From assembly GCA_013339895.1 (NCBI GenBank), contig JABACO010000004.1, forward strand, positions 2,481,879 to 2,545,878: DNA of 64,000 nt, written 5' to 3'. The notes under the pieces are model-generated. The model worked only from the letters and a program-made list of their open reading frames with translations, made no database searches and had not been told where the DNA came from. Source of the stretch: Ephydatia muelleri (taxonomy: Eukaryota > Porifera > Demospongiae > Spongillida > Spongillidae). The translations under genes were made by a program, and so were the position numbers. This document shows, one piece after another, positions 11,560 to 23,672 of this stretch. Numbering within the stretch: the first letter of the stretch is position 1; each line of letters starts with the position of its first letter.

Positions 11560-13700
11560 TGATACATGGATATGGTAGATAACTGTACAATGGAGAACTG
11601 CTGGTAGAGGAGGTACATAATGATATTACAGAGCAGCTGTCTCAAGGCATGTACAGACATGTGTCTAGAGATAGGTTTTTTAAGAGAGACATTTGGTAAC
11701 CCCTCTACCATGTAGCATTTTATTGAGAGAAGGGGAGGGGCACTTGTTGGTTTCTATATCATCCACACTTGTCATTACTATTACTTCTCTTCATTCTTGC
11801 CCCTTCCTTCTCTCAACCTCTTCTACCTCCTCTTCCCACCTCCATTACATCTCTTCTTGCTGTTCCAGAATGTGACATTCTATTATTGTGGACCAGACAA
11901 GACATGAAAGGCGTGTGATCAGAGCACCACCTTCTCTGTGAAGATGTGTGAAGGTCTCAACGTACATATGTTGGCATCTGTAATGTGATGTGATTGGCTT
12001 CTCCCTCCTTCTCTCTTGATGTAAAGGTACCGTAGTCACATAACCAGTGATCATGTTCATTTACCATGAGGTTGGACACACTGGCACCCAAGTGCATTTC
12101 CTCTTGTGTCTCAGCACAGTGTGCTGCACTGTATGGGACAACCGCTATAACTAAGGTGCTTGCTGGCAAGGTCCCTACAGTTTAGAGCTTTATATCCATC
12201 ATCTAACGACAGCCTCGTATATACAAATGATGTGAGGGTGGGGCTCCACTACAGTGTTGTACGCCACTTATACTCATTTCAATTGATAGTACTCATTCCC
12301 AAGGGTGTTTGTCTCGTCTCAGAAGACCAACATTTATTGTACGTGTAACTACCTCAGGCTACCATACACTAGGCAACATATTGTGTGCAACTCAATGAAT
12401 TTGTGTAACACATCAGTAATCTAGTAGTAATCCATGAATTTACTGAAAGTTTAAGCATATCCATTTGAGTGTCTTGTGCAAGGTGTTGCCTTGTGTATTG
12501 TTGCCTTATTTACCCGTGCACAGGTCTTTGCGTATACCCCAGCATCGACATGTAGGTGTGTATATTCAGAGGCCCAGTAAGCACTTACCACAGGTCGTTT
12601 GCCTTTATTGTGCGATGCAATAATGTACAACAACTGTTAATTAATGGAGCATTTATAAACTAAACAGTAACGTGAATTAAATTATCAATGTGGCTTGGGT
12701 TTAAAAAACTTGAAAACACGAAAAATCATTACACTTAGAATGGACTTTGACTTTTAACATAATTTGAATGCAAAATCAAATGGTGAATTTTACTTCATTT
12801 CATAGTGGACTTATTATATTCAACTTTAAATGTATAATGTCATTCACTTTTAATACCTTGCTATTGACCTTTGTAACTTATGAAATTAATCCTGTTTCAC
12901 TGCACACTCATATCATGCAAGTTGCTTATTACAGAATTAATTAGCTATAATCTTAATCTTGAGTAGCAATGATGCTAGAGTTCTTTGAGCATGTTGATTG
13001 ATGCGGGGTTTTGATATAATTACTTAACTTGTTACAACAAATTAATGTTATTAGCCAAACTGATCTGATTGATTAACTCACAGGTAAAATCCAAAGTAAT
13101 GAAGAATGAATAGCAGACACCTGACCAATAATTACCAAGCCACGACCTTTGAAAGTCACCTCCCTGGTGTGTCCCACAATCAATGCAAGGACAATAATAA
13201 ATCCAACTAGAAGGGGGGAAAAAAAAACTACAAACACACACTCCGCCCCAAGTGACAACAGTCACACACAACACACAGTTGTCTGCTGCCCTCCAGCCAC
13301 TACTTTCCAATCTTTATGGCCTATGGTCATCCTAGGATCCCCCACTCCACTGGGAGATGGAAGTTGCGAGGCTGTTTATTCTGTACTGTGTTTATGTGGT
13401 TGTGTATGTGCATCATTTCTATGTGTGTTGTTGTGTGCAGTGTTGGAGTCTGGGTGCAATAGTGAGTGTTTGTGTGTGGCAGTGAGCACAAAGAACTTAA
13501 CCAATCTGGTGTTGTGAGGTATGTGTGTGTGTGTGCAAAATTGTAGTCAAAGTTACTACATGTATTTAATTTTCTTGCAATTATTACAGTAACTCAGGGG
13601 TAACTTCAGGACATGCATCACTTTTACCAACACTCATCTCACTGCCTTGGAAGTTATTTGCATAATTAATTTAATTTGTGGCTGTAAACTTCGTTTAAAT
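11560..13700. other. No gene seen; mosaic of duplicated non-coding sequence
   Basis: 11830-12600 repeats the block of 6190-6960 (and 50440-51100). 12640-13020 is unique AT-rich sequence. 13200-13320 is an inverted remnant of the GT-spacer block seen at 25400-25490, 41745-41840 and 58890-58985 (compare ACAACAGTCACACACAACAC with its reverse). Confidence 0.55.
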
Positions 13701-13719
13701 AAATTAATAGAGCAATCAC

Positions 13720-14470
13720 GTCACGCGACCTCTATTGGTTAACGTGCTCAATTTAACAGAAAGTCCATTTGAAAGCTCAAACGTCGGATCCAAAGAACAG
13801 GTACATATATGTAAGATGGAGGAAGGATTGGTGTACATGATAAATCTAGTGTTTCTCACAGAGGCGTGCACATATTAGTTTAGTTTTGAATACTGTTCAT
13901 GCGGCTTGTCCTGTTGTGGTGTTCTGGTGTGGTGCTGGTCATATACGTAACTTTCTAAACCACTTGAATACACGCCCATGTTACACACACCGATTGAAGA
14001 GGGAACTAAAGGGAGGTGGACATAAAGTGCAGAGCGGTAAAGTTATATGTACCAGCGCGACGCGACATACCGTCTGCATGCGGGGGGGGCGTGGTTGACG
14101 TCGCTGTACTCACATGTGATCGGTAGGGCTTTCGTTGCTGGTTGTAGATGTATGCTGTATTAGCTGCAGGTCACGTGCTCTCATGCTTGTCTCGCCACAC
14201 CCCCATTCCAGTGTTCATCAGCATATAGGTTCTTTATTGTGCATGCATGCGAGTATAGAAAGGTTGTCCTGCTCCCTCCCATGCATTGCTTACAGCACCT
14301 CCCCACTTCCCCCCTTAAGTTCCTCTTACCCTCACGATACTGAATTGGTTTAGTGTTGTTGTGCCCGTCTGCAAACCCACACATTCATAAACTGACTCCA
14401 ACTTCAAACAACCAACTACTACTAAATCACATAGCTCCTACCACACAGAGCAAGGGCCAGAACAAATTAT
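13720..14470. promoter_or_regulatory. TRIM-NHL upstream module, decayed copy
   Basis: The block starting CACGCGACCTCTATTGG and containing CGGATCCAAAGAACAGGT matches 34240-35045 and 53535-54030, which hold a short leader exon. Here the leader ATG has been lost (the stretch reads CTCAAACGTCGGATCC rather than CATGGAAACATCGGATCC). The later part, through TTCCCCCCTTAAGTTCCTC, is also shared with 34870. Confidence 0.5.
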
Positions 14471-14879
14471 ATTAATTTAGAGGGGTGGACCCACACAAGC
14501 AATGGGGTAGAAAAGATGTGTTTGTCATATGTGATTTGGCTCACTGAATTAAAGCTGTATCCAACGAACCTAACTCGAAGGCATACCTTCTCCAACAAAT
14601 ATCTGTTTGAAGCAATGCAGCACCCATTCATGGGTGAACTGCCACAATTCTTTTATGGGCTTCTTTTGATGGTGGGGTACAATTTCAAGCTATAAAAAAA
14701 TTTGAATGAATCCCTGGGATTGAGCCAGTATTTGGTCCAGCCCTTATTGCAGTGGATGGTATTTCGATATTTTTTAAAATCTTAACTGCATTATTAACCC
14801 CTATTTGTATTTTAATTAGTTGAAATTCTATTTAAAAAATAATTTAAAAAAATTAATTATAGAGTTTTTATTATGTGGC

Positions 14880-17066
14880 TCCACTAAATGGTAAGGTGCT
14901 GGTTACAATTTAGATGTAGTGTCATCATCAGAACAAGTGTTGTAAATTATAACTTTAATGGCAGGTTGCACTATACAGGGAATAAGTGTACTCTCTTCTA
15001 TGATGTCAGTGGTAGCCACAAGGGAGGGAAAGTCTATGCTGATATAACCATTACACTTACACCTAAATGATCATGATTCCACTTTGTACGTCAAGAGGGA
15101 GGGAGGAATTATTGGCACCTCTATGATACATGAAAACTGTACTCACATACATTCACAGATTTCAACTTTGAATTTGAGACCGTCACACATCTTCACAGAG
15201 AGGATGGTGCCCTGATCAAACACCTTACATGACTTGTCTAGCATGTCACATTCCGGAACAGCAAGAAGATGTAATGGAAGGGGGGAGAGGAGGTGGGGCA
15301 AGACTCATAATAGGAAAAAGGAAGTGATGTTAGTGACAAGTGTGCATTATATAGAAAGTTCGGGGCCCTCACCCCTTCTCCACACTGGAGAGAGTTACCT
15401 CCTGGCTCTTTCACATTTCATTGACCATTGAAACCATCCATACTTTGTCCATACACACTTCACACACCCTCAGTCACTCCCACCTCTCCATACATGTATC
15501 ACATATGACAACCTTTACAATCATGAATTGTATTTCCAGGCAACGATGGTGCTCTTATTTGTCACTTACCCTTTCTCCCCAGCGATCAGAAATAATGTTT
15601 ACTTTCTCTTGGTGTGATACCAATCAAATACTTAACACTGAGTATTATGGTATTATTATGTCGAGAATGTCTGTGCTCGGCAAGAAGGTTTGCTGGCCAC
15701 TCTATGATTACAACACATCTACAACAGTACTTTCTAAAATTCATAGGCATAGTTTTCTGAAGTATTTATCAATCAGGCCATATATTATTACCACAGTGAA
15801 AACATGACCCATGGGCCTGGGAACCATCACTTGCCATCTTGGGGGTTAAGGCTGGCTTTGTTTCTGTGTAGATTGGGAGCTGGGGCAACGCTGTGTCATT
15901 TCAGGTGGCCTCCTTGACATCGTGCATCTTGAGTTTCTTGGCCATCTTCTGTTCTACAGTTCTCGAAGCTTTCTCCATTTTCTTTCATCTTCTGAGTTGA
16001 GGACAAGGTGTCATCCTCGTATATTTCTATCGTGGCTCCACCCACCACCCATTGGTCACTCAAAATGTTTAGAGAATAACACAAATCATCCAAGTGCACA
16101 GTCTAAGAGTGTCAACGATACAAGAACAAACCACGTATTCCAAACCAAATTAACAGAACAATACAGTAGACTTTAATACCAATCATGTTCACATATTTAC
16201 ATCACAACCACTTGAAAATGTTCTACAAGTTTCACAGTAATGTATATTACACAACATTCACTTTTGAAACACAATACTTCAATACAGTGATAGCACCAGA
16301 GTCAGCAATGAACATGCTGCCATCTTTAGGATCTAGTGCTGTACCATGGGGACTCTTCAGATTCCCCACTGTGTGGATTTTGTTCCCTTCAGGATCATAG
16401 ATGGAGAGACAATTGCCACCCTGCTCACTGACAAGGCTGTAACCTTCATCATCAATGGCTATTCCACCGGGACGAGTAGGATCACCATACATCCTGACAT
16501 AGACACCTTCTCTGGTAAACACGTGTTTGAACCATAGGCTGCCACATGAATGTTTCCCTGAGGGTCCAAGGCAAGACCACGTGGAGACTCAAAACTATGA
16601 CTGCCCAAGCCTTTACCATCCATAGTTAATTTACCAACTACCATTTTCATTGACCTATGGTTATTACAGTCAAAGACAAACAGTTTGTTGTTGGAGTCAA
16701 TGATGACAACCATTGGCATATCGAACTCTCCCTAACCCTTCTGACCAAACTTATGAAGGAACTTTCCAGTTGCTGTCAGCTTCTGTACATGATGGCTACC
16801 AGTATCAGCAACATACAACACATCTCCCTTACTTCCCCTACTACCTATGGTATTCTTCAGTTGACCTGTTGATCAAACGCATAAATGCAGCCAACATGGC
16901 TCCCTACATAGATGTCTCCATTGTCATGGATGGGTACACATCTAGGCCTTACACTGGATACTTGTTGGGCATTACATAAGATACGGTAGTCACGTTTAGG
17001 CCCCACATCAAGGTCATTAGGACTATTCTGTACATGCTGACCATCCATTGTGATGAGGAGCTGGTG
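14880..17066 (-). repeat. Inverted segmental duplication of the TRIM-NHL 3' region
   Basis: Read on the minus strand, this segment runs from the end of a filamin domain through NHL repeats, the 3' flank, the zinc-knuckle unit (15790-16110) and the downstream block (14880-15470). That is the order of about 22740-24890 on the plus strand. It is an inverted copy of module A, with many small differences. Confidence 0.75.
16247..17066 (-). pseudogene. TRIM-NHL fragment, inverted copy (C-terminal half)
   Basis: Minus-strand remnant with only the end of the filamin domain (MDGQHVQNSPNDLDV, near 17040) and the NHL repeats. The frame changes at least twice: the first NHL repeats at 17048-16857, later repeats at 16719-16520, and the last ones at 16522-16247, ending after LKYCVSKVNVV. 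There is no RING, B-box or coiled coil. An internal stretch of one NHL repeat is lost near 16720-16860, and frameshifts mark it as dead. Confidence 0.8.
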
Positions 17067-17670
17067 ACTAGTAAAGAAGGATCTACTGTATGTGCCTTAG
17101 GCCCAACTGTACTGAGCCATTAGGCTGTGGACCTAAACGTTCATAACATGTACACGACAAACACTTACTGACTATCAATCATGTATGACCCTACTTAAAC
17201 CAACCACCAAGTAACATCATCATGTGCTATAAAGCCAGTCCGATCACTAGTTTCTATCTAATTTTCTATATAGCATATCACACCCACATTGTTATCTGTT
17301 GTCACAACACCAGATTGGTCAATGCATGGTTTATTGTTTAACACACACACAAGCACATGCATACACAGACCGACATTAGAGTCACATAGAATGAAGTTTG
17401 CTACTACAGTGCCTGCATCCTGCCAGTGTGCCGATAAGCTGGCCTATCCTGTTGGGGAGTCCATCCACAGGGAGCCTGATGAAGTGTTGGCTGATAGTAC
17501 TTTAGTACAAGGAGTTTATAGCAGTCCAGCCTAATACTTGAATATGAATGGTTTGCATTTGCTAGTGAATTTAATAATACTTAGCAAACAGCATATTAAT
17601 TAATTAGTTTGAAACAATAATCATTTATATTATTATTACATACATATTCATTATTGTATAATAATACCAT

Positions 17671-17845
17671 CACGTTCGGCTCATTGGATGTGGCATTGAT
17701 TCAGTGAGTCAAATCACATAAGATTTCCTAGGCATCAGGGCCCAAGAGACCTGATTGTCTCAGTAGCAATGAGGTAGAAAAGATGTATTTATCATATGTG
17801 ATTTGGCTCACTGAATAAAAGCCGCATCTAATGAGCCTAACTCAA
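17671..17845. mobile_element. Small MITE with about 45-bp imperfect inverted ends
   Basis: The left end, CGGCTCATTGGATGTGGC followed by TCAGTGAGTCAAATCACAT, is the inverse of the right end, ATGTGATTTGGCTCACTGA followed by GCCGCATCTAATGAGCC. The right arm alone recurs at 14510-14585. No coding potential; the element is about 170 bp. Confidence 0.55.
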
Positions 17846-18660
17846 AGGTAGGGTGTGTAACCTCCCCTGCATAATGAAAATCAATTTTTCCGAATACTTT
17901 TAAAACACTAATCAATTTTTCAGGCTTTTGTTGACTTGAAAATGAATTTTTCCGAAACAAAATCGATTTTTCCGAATAGGTTTCCTGCCAAATACCTACA
18001 TCTAGGTTATTCAAGTTATGGTGCTTGTGGATTGCACACTGAGAAGATAATTTATGTTTGCACAGAAATCCATCTGGTCTCGCACCCAAACTAGAGCTAT
18101 TCATGTCAGTTGAAAACACAGAGACACAAAGGTCTACAGTAGCATGTGTTTGCCAATAGTTTAATAGATTGTATGACTTTACCATGCACTTGTACATATC
18201 AATAGTAGTGTAAACCTAACCATCCAACACTAACCACTGAGACCAGACATCACCATTAAAACTCACCCCACATCACCTACAATCACGTACTCCACTTACA
18301 CATCCAGCAACACTCCATTCGCGTTCTCGCTAAATGCATATGAAATTTCCAAATAGTACGATTGCGTAATGATCTCTAATTCCTATACATACTCAAACAG
18401 AGCGCGCATACTTACTTCAAGTGGGTGAGAAGTCTGTCATTCTATTCCACTCGCTAGCACAATACTCACTTCGTACCAAAATAGGACTTCCAAGAGTTAG
18501 ACTTGCCTCAGCTTCGTACATGTAATCATTATTGCATAAATGACATCATCTAAACACGCATACTAGTGGGGCGTGGCCCTACCCTACCGTAAGGTCGGGG
18601 CACGCCCAACTACATGCATACCGCCAGGCTGCCGTGCTCAACTTAACCGACAGTCAAAAA
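17846..18660. other. No recognised gene; repeated ATTTTTCCGAA motif
   Basis: A minus-strand frame of 129 codons (18197-17808) exists but matches nothing I know. Part of it is made by three close copies of a TTTTTCCGAA motif at 17886, 17946 and 17968. A possible transposon remnant; otherwise nothing supported. Confidence 0.4.
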
Positions 18661-18669
18661 GCTCAACAC

Positions 18670-18695
18670 ATGGAAACATTGGAGCCAAAAATCTG
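18670..18695 (+). other. Predicted 26-nt leader coding exon for TRIM-NHL copy 2
   Basis: ATG followed by eight codons and two bases, then a GTAAAT donor. The same 26-nt exon occurs at 34313-34338 and 53587-53612. Spliced to the acceptor at 21394-21395 (CTACAG), it stays in frame with the TRIM-NHL ATG at 21403. This is inferred from conserved length and phase, not from transcripts. Confidence 0.4.
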
Positions 18696-19287
18696 GTAAA
18701 TCAGTATAAGATGGATTGGTGTGAAATATAGATCTATAAGATTGCATTAGAGGAGTGTTTAATTCATATGGCAATCATGGGTCATGGGCGTAGCATTTGA
18801 GGATTGCGTGCAAAGCTCTCCGGTTGACGAGGGAAGGAGGGGACACAAAATTAAATTGCCTAAGTCTGGCACGCCTCAGAGTGAAGCTTCGCCAATCGCG
18901 CCTTGCACGATCTGGAGGTCCTCACTTTAGGAACCTTGGTTTGAAGTTTGTAGAAGAAACTAAACCGCCGCCTTAGTTACCTATTTCAGTCCAGAGCTAA
19001 AGATGCGCGTGCTGTCAGTTCTGGTGTATAGAGTAACAAAACGGCAATAATTGATTTGCACTAGCTTTTGTACCCCCGACCCGTGTAAACAAAAGTACCC
19101 CCGGGATCACGCTCAGGGCACTGGATATAAGGAATACTGTAGATGACCATGCACCTTGTCCGAGATTATCCATTTCAGCACTTGCCTGGATGTATAAAGA
19201 TCAATCTACGCCGTGAACATATCTCACATGACCAAGCTTGCGCACCAACACTGTTGTAGCATCAGGTCATTCGTCACGCTATAATCG

Positions 19288-19730
19288 TCATGCAGTTAGT
19301 CGCAATTCAAAATAGCTAGTACATCCACGTTGCCATATTTCACTCCAGTCCTGTGCTTTGCGGGTACGCGTATAAATGTAGAACATCAGGAAAAATACTC
19401 CGCTCTGACACTCGAGAATTACCGTGTCCTTCAATTGACCAACCATTCCAGGATCTATGGTCTGATCTGTATGTATGGTAAATGATGGTTCCAGCAAGTA
19501 GACGCTGAATGCAGCAATTCGTTATCGTGGGATACAGCTCCTTCAACAGCTTTTTTACAGAAATAGTCCACGTGATGTTCTGAACCATTCGCCGCTATAT
19601 GGCTGAGCACCGCCCCCACAGCTCTACCGGGCAATTCCCGATTGAAATCTGTAACAGCGACATACTCACTGTAGAGTGCGTTGAAAAAAATAGCCGCACT
19701 GACATGAGTGGAGGTGCCTAATGAAACCAC
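19288..19730 (-). pseudogene. Unrecognised ORF pair, possible exon remnant
   Basis: The frame at 19730-19455 contains TDFNRELPGRAVGAVLSH and HHVDYFCKKAVEGA, which look protein-like rather than repetitive. After HSAST the same strand continues best in a second frame (19497-19288) starting LLEPSFTIHTDQTIDPG and holding a hydrophobic stretch. One base separates the two frames. A splice acceptor (TTTCATTAG) lies just upstream, at 19722. I do not recognise a family; it could be exons of an unknown gene or a decayed transposon. Confidence 0.3.
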
Positions 19731-20075
19731 AGGTGCATGAAAGTTAATATAGTCATAATGACAGAGACATCAGAATGCATCACAAGAGTGCATGCATGCA
19801 ATCAACTAAATTCAGCTGATATAAAACAGATGAGCCAATGTGCTTTCATACTTTCAATTGCACTTCCAATCCCATTGTGAGGAAGCCAACTTCTGTCCTA
19901 TCTGGCATGCCACCAGCATTAATACATTGTTCTTATATCTAGCTGTTGTGGAGAAAGTGTACAAATTCTTCAGGACAAAGTTCAACAGAACTGGGCACAA
20001 CATATCATGCAAAAACTATTCATGACATCCTGCATGTTCGTTCACATGGTGTTTAGATCCTTCTCCACACTATAT

Positions 20076-20608
20076 ATCAGGTGGCCATGACGACACACTA
20101 TTATATATCAGGTGGGCATGACGACACACTATACATCAGGTGGGCATGACGACACACTATATATCAGGTGGGCATGACGACACACTATATATCAGGTGGG
20201 CATGACGACACACTATATATCAGGTGGGTATGACGACACACTATATATCAGGTGGGCATGACGACACACTATATATCAGGTGGGCATGACGACACACTAT
20301 ATACCAGGTGGGCATGACGACACACTATATATCAGGTGGGCATGACGACACACTATGTATCAAGTGGGCATGACGACACACTATATATCAGGTGGGCATG
20401 ATGACACACTATATATCAGGTGGCCATGACGACACACTATATATCAGGTGGGCATGACGACACACTATATATCAGGTGGGCATGACGACACACTATATAT
20501 CAGGTGGGCATGACGACACACTATATATCAGTTGGGCATGACGACACACTATATCATGTGGGCATGACAACACACTATATATCAGGTGGGCATGATGACA
20601 CACTATAC
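20076..20608. repeat. 28-bp minisatellite, about 19 copies
   Basis: The unit TATATATCAGGTGGGCATGA plus CGACACAC repeats every 28 bp with few changes. A stray half unit lies at 20680-20700, separated by about 75 bp of unique sequence. It lies inside the inferred intron between the leader exon at 18670 and the TRIM-NHL exon at 21396. Confidence 0.92.
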
Positions 20609-21099
20609 GATTTAAAAATTTTAATGACATTCGTCATTCCTCAATCAATCCTATATTGAACCTGCTGACACAGGTTCAGATATCAGGTGGGCATGACGAC
20701 AACGTTCAACTACTCCCGCAAGTGGTTGTGGCATAGATATTTCAAATATTAAAATAGGAAGTTAAAATTAAGAAAAGGGCAGTTCAATGGAATGGCTTAA
20801 TAATTGTGATACGAATTTACCAAAAACGGGCTCCACTTCGTGTAGATGATTACATGCAATTAAATTGTAACAGTTTCTGTTTATTTAAAAATTGAAGCAG
20901 TATAAATTGAAGCCAGCTAAAATCAAAATAACAAAACCATAAAATCATTTGTTGCATCCAAGCTAATAGCTATTGTTAAACCACATGTGAGGGCAACGGT
21001 TTAGTGGGAGCAGGTGATAGGAGAAGGGGACGATCGTTTGTCATATCACCATAAAATCAATACTACTACTGCCGCCATATTGGCAAATAGACTTGGAAT

Positions 21100-21395
21100 G
21101 GCACATATAAGTACTATTCTACATTTGGCTGCAAAGAGATCTGTATGAATCAATAACGACTAGATTGTTTTCAGGATGTGCCCATAGGGGACTGAACCCA
21201 GTGGTCTTATATGTACTGTGTTACATAACCTAGCAATCATGGATCCTTATACTGCAATATTAGCCCTTGTGCTGTAGTGCAAAATATCTCACATCAGTGT
21301 TCCTACTGCAGTTTGATTTTAACTAGGCCAAATCTTTCAAGTGCTTTGAATGGACTGCAGAAACTATGAATTATCGTACTCTTCACTACCTACAG
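21100..21395 (+). promoter_or_regulatory. Conserved 5' flank of the TRIM-NHL coding exon
   Basis: This block is kept in front of the copies at 8.4, 21.4, 38.6 and 47.7 kb, with motifs such as TTGATTTTAACTAGGCCA and AACTATGAATTATC. It ends with a pyrimidine-rich CTCTTCACTACCNACAG just before the ATG, which would serve as a splice acceptor. Copy 5 keeps only the last 80 bp of it. Confidence 0.5.
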
Positions 21396-21402
21396 TGTCG
21401 TT

Positions 21403-23592
21403 ATGGAGAAACCCTTTCCACACATTACCTGTGGTGTGTGCTCCAAGCCCTACAATGATCCAAGAATGCTGTCATGTTTGCACTCCTTCTGTCTACAATG
21501 TCTCCATTATGAGATAGGGAAAAGTGGTTCCCAACAAATGTTTCAATGTCCCATCTGTGAACGAAATACTAGCATCCCAGAGGGAGGGGCCAATGTTCTC
21601 CCTCAGAACCTCCATCTTGGATTTGAAGTAGAGGTAGTAGGGTACATGTCCAAGATGGTGAATAACAGTGATATAGCATGTGACCACTGCATGGATGGAG
21701 GCAATGGTCCTGCAGTGGTGTTCTGTTGTACATGTCATCAGTTCCTATGCAAGGTGGCTTATGAGTACCATAGAACTGATCGCCATTATTCCAAACACAA
21801 TATGGTTGGACTAGACCAGGAGGGAGCCAGACAGCTGCATACCACCATGAAGCCAAGAGAGCATTACTGCTCTCAGCTTAACCATGATAAGAATACGTTG
21901 AATTTTTATTGTGAGACTTGTAGCTTGCTGGTATGCCGTGTCTGCTCAACTGTTGCCCACAAAAGCCACACTGTGAAGGAAAAATCAACAGTAGCAAAGA
22001 CCCATCAAATGGAAATCACCGGAGCACTTGAAGATGCAAAAGAGGTAGTGACAAAGCTGACTGGAGCCATGGATGAAAATAACAAGATTATAGAACAAGT
22101 GGAGATCTCCAAACAAACTGCTTTCTTGGTCATCAACCAAGCCTTTGAAATACTCCAACAAACATTGGAAGAAAGAAAAAAGACACTATTGTCAGAGTTG
22201 GAGGCCATTTCACTGTCCAAGACAACAGCTCTGACCCTCCAGAAGGAACAGTTTGAGAAGATGATTGGAGACGTTGGTCACTACACTGATATGGCATCCC
22301 AGATCCTGCAGACCCACACTGACCATGAGATTGTAGCATTGGGAGGACTCATACCCACTGAACTGCAGGCCACCCTCAAGAGGGTCCAGACCATTTCCCT
22401 CACTCCAAACCAACACAGCAACATAACTGTGTCTGTGCAAATAGATGATCTTATTGAAAACCTGTCAAAATTGGGGAATTTGTTTGTGTTTTATCCTTCT
22501 CCGTCTTCAAGCACATGGACGTCCACATCAGTAGCCAGGGTGGAGTCCAGGTACTACGTTAAAGTACAAAGCAAGACCTCAAAAGGGGAGGAGTACCCAC
22601 ATGGTGGTGTAGAGATGAAGGGTGAGATGAGGTCCAAGACCCATAATGGAGCAGTTGTGTATGGAGAGGTGGAGGACCACAGGGATGGTACCTACACCAT
22701 CACTCTCACCCCTCAAACTGCTGGTCCTCACCAGCTCCTGATCACAATGGATGGTCAGCATGTACAGAATAGTCCTAATGACCTTGATGTGAGGCCTAAA
22801 CGTGACTACCGTATCTTATGTAATGCCCAACAAGTGATCCAGTGTCATAGGCCACTTTGTGTAGCCATCCATGACAATGGAGACATCTATGTAGGGAGCG
22901 ATGATGGATGTATTTATGTGTTTGATCAAACAGGTCAACTGAAGAATACCATAGGTAGAAAGGGAAGGGGTGATGGTCAGTTCTTATATCCATCTGGTAT
23001 ATCCATCAAGGGAGATGTGTTGTATGTTGCTGATACTAACAACCATCGTGTACAGAAGCTGACATCAAGTGGAAAGTTCCTTCATAAGTTTGGTCAGCAG
23101 GGATCAGGTCAGGGACAGTTCAATTTGCCAGTGAGTGTCATCATTGACTCCAACAACAAACTGATTGTCTGTGACTGTGATGACCATAGGGTACAAATAT
23201 TCAATGAAAATGGTGGTTGGTTATTAACCATAGATGGTAAAGGCTCAGGCAATCATAGTTTTGAGTCTCCATGTGGTCTTGCCTTGGACCCTCAGGGAAA
23301 CATTCATGTTGCAGCCTATGATACAAACACTATCAAAGTGTTTACCAATAAAGGTGTTTATGTCAGGATGTATGGTGATCTTAATCGTCCCAGTGGAATA
23401 GCCATTGATGATGAAGGTTACAGCCTTGTCAGTGAGTGTTGGGGCAATTGTCTCTCCATCTATGATCCTGAAGGAAACAAGATCCACACAGTGGGAAATC
23501 TGAAATATCCCTATGGTACTGCACTACATCCCAGAGATGGCAGTGTGTTCATTGCTAACTATGATGCTAACACTGTAGTGTTTGAAAAGTGA
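21403..23592 (+). CDS. TRIM-NHL protein (TRIM2/3/71-like), intact copy 2
   Basis: A 729-residue single-exon RING E3 ligase of the TRIM-NHL class; members bind RNA or protein through the NHL propeller. RING C3HC4: C10, C13, C25, H27, C30, C33, C49, C52. B-box 1 about 93-132, B-box 2 156-189 with all eight ligands (C156, H161, C170, C173, C178, C181, H186, H189). Coiled coil about 195-330. Filamin-type Ig domain about 375-460, ending DGTYTITLTPQTAGPHQLL and then QHVQNSPNDLDV. Six NHL repeats from about 480 to 725, e.g. VLYVADTNNHRVQKL. It is the only copy in the window with one unbroken frame. Oddity: B-box 1 has alanine at 119, where the other copies have a cysteine ligand (FLCKLCRDHH becomes FLCKVAYEYH). 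The ATG at 21403 is conserved in all copies; an upstream leader exon could add about 11 residues. Confidence 0.93.
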   Translation: MEKPFPHITCGVCSKPYNDPRMLSCLHSFCLQCLHYEIGKSGSQQMFQCPICERNTSIPEGGANVLPQNLHLGFEVEVVGYMSKMVNNSDIACDHCMDGGNGPAVVFCCTCHQFLCKVAYEYHRTDRHYSKHNMVGLDQEGARQLHTTMKPREHYCSQLNHDKNTLNFYCETCSLLVCRVCSTVAHKSHTVKEKSTVAKTHQMEITGALEDAKEVVTKLTGAMDENNKIIEQVEISKQTAFLVINQAFEILQQTLEERKKTLLSELEAISLSKTTALTLQKEQFEKMIGDVGHYTDMASQILQTHTDHEIVALGGLIPTELQATLKRVQTISLTPNQHSNITVSVQIDDLIENLSKLGNLFVFYPSPSSSTWTSTSVARVESRYYVKVQSKTSKGEEYPHGGVEMKGEMRSKTHNGAVVYGEVEDHRDGTYTITLTPQTAGPHQLLITMDGQHVQNSPNDLDVRPKRDYRILCNAQQVIQCHRPLCVAIHDNGDIYVGSDDGCIYVFDQTGQLKNTIGRKGRGDGQFLYPSGISIKGDVLYVADTNNHRVQKLTSSGKFLHKFGQQGSGQGQFNLPVSVIIDSNNKLIVCDCDDHRVQIFNENGGWLLTIDGKGSGNHSFESPCGLALDPQGNIHVAAYDTNTIKVFTNKGVYVRMYGDLNRPSGIAIDDEGYSLVSECWGNCLSIYDPEGNKIHTVGNLKYPYGTALHPRDGSVFIANYDANTVVFEK

Positions 23593-23672
23593 ATGTGATG
23601 TAATGTGCATTACTGTAATACTCCTAGAACATTTTCAAGTAGATGTGATGTAAATATGTGTACATGATTGGT

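Noticed and set aside
20076..20608. CRISPR-like array of direct repeats
   Set aside because: Units are contiguous 28-bp repeats with no unique spacers, in a eukaryotic genome; a minisatellite.
23050..23592. NHL part as a bacterial-type secreted beta-propeller
   Set aside because: It is in frame with RING, B-box, coiled coil and filamin domains; a standard TRIM-NHL layout.
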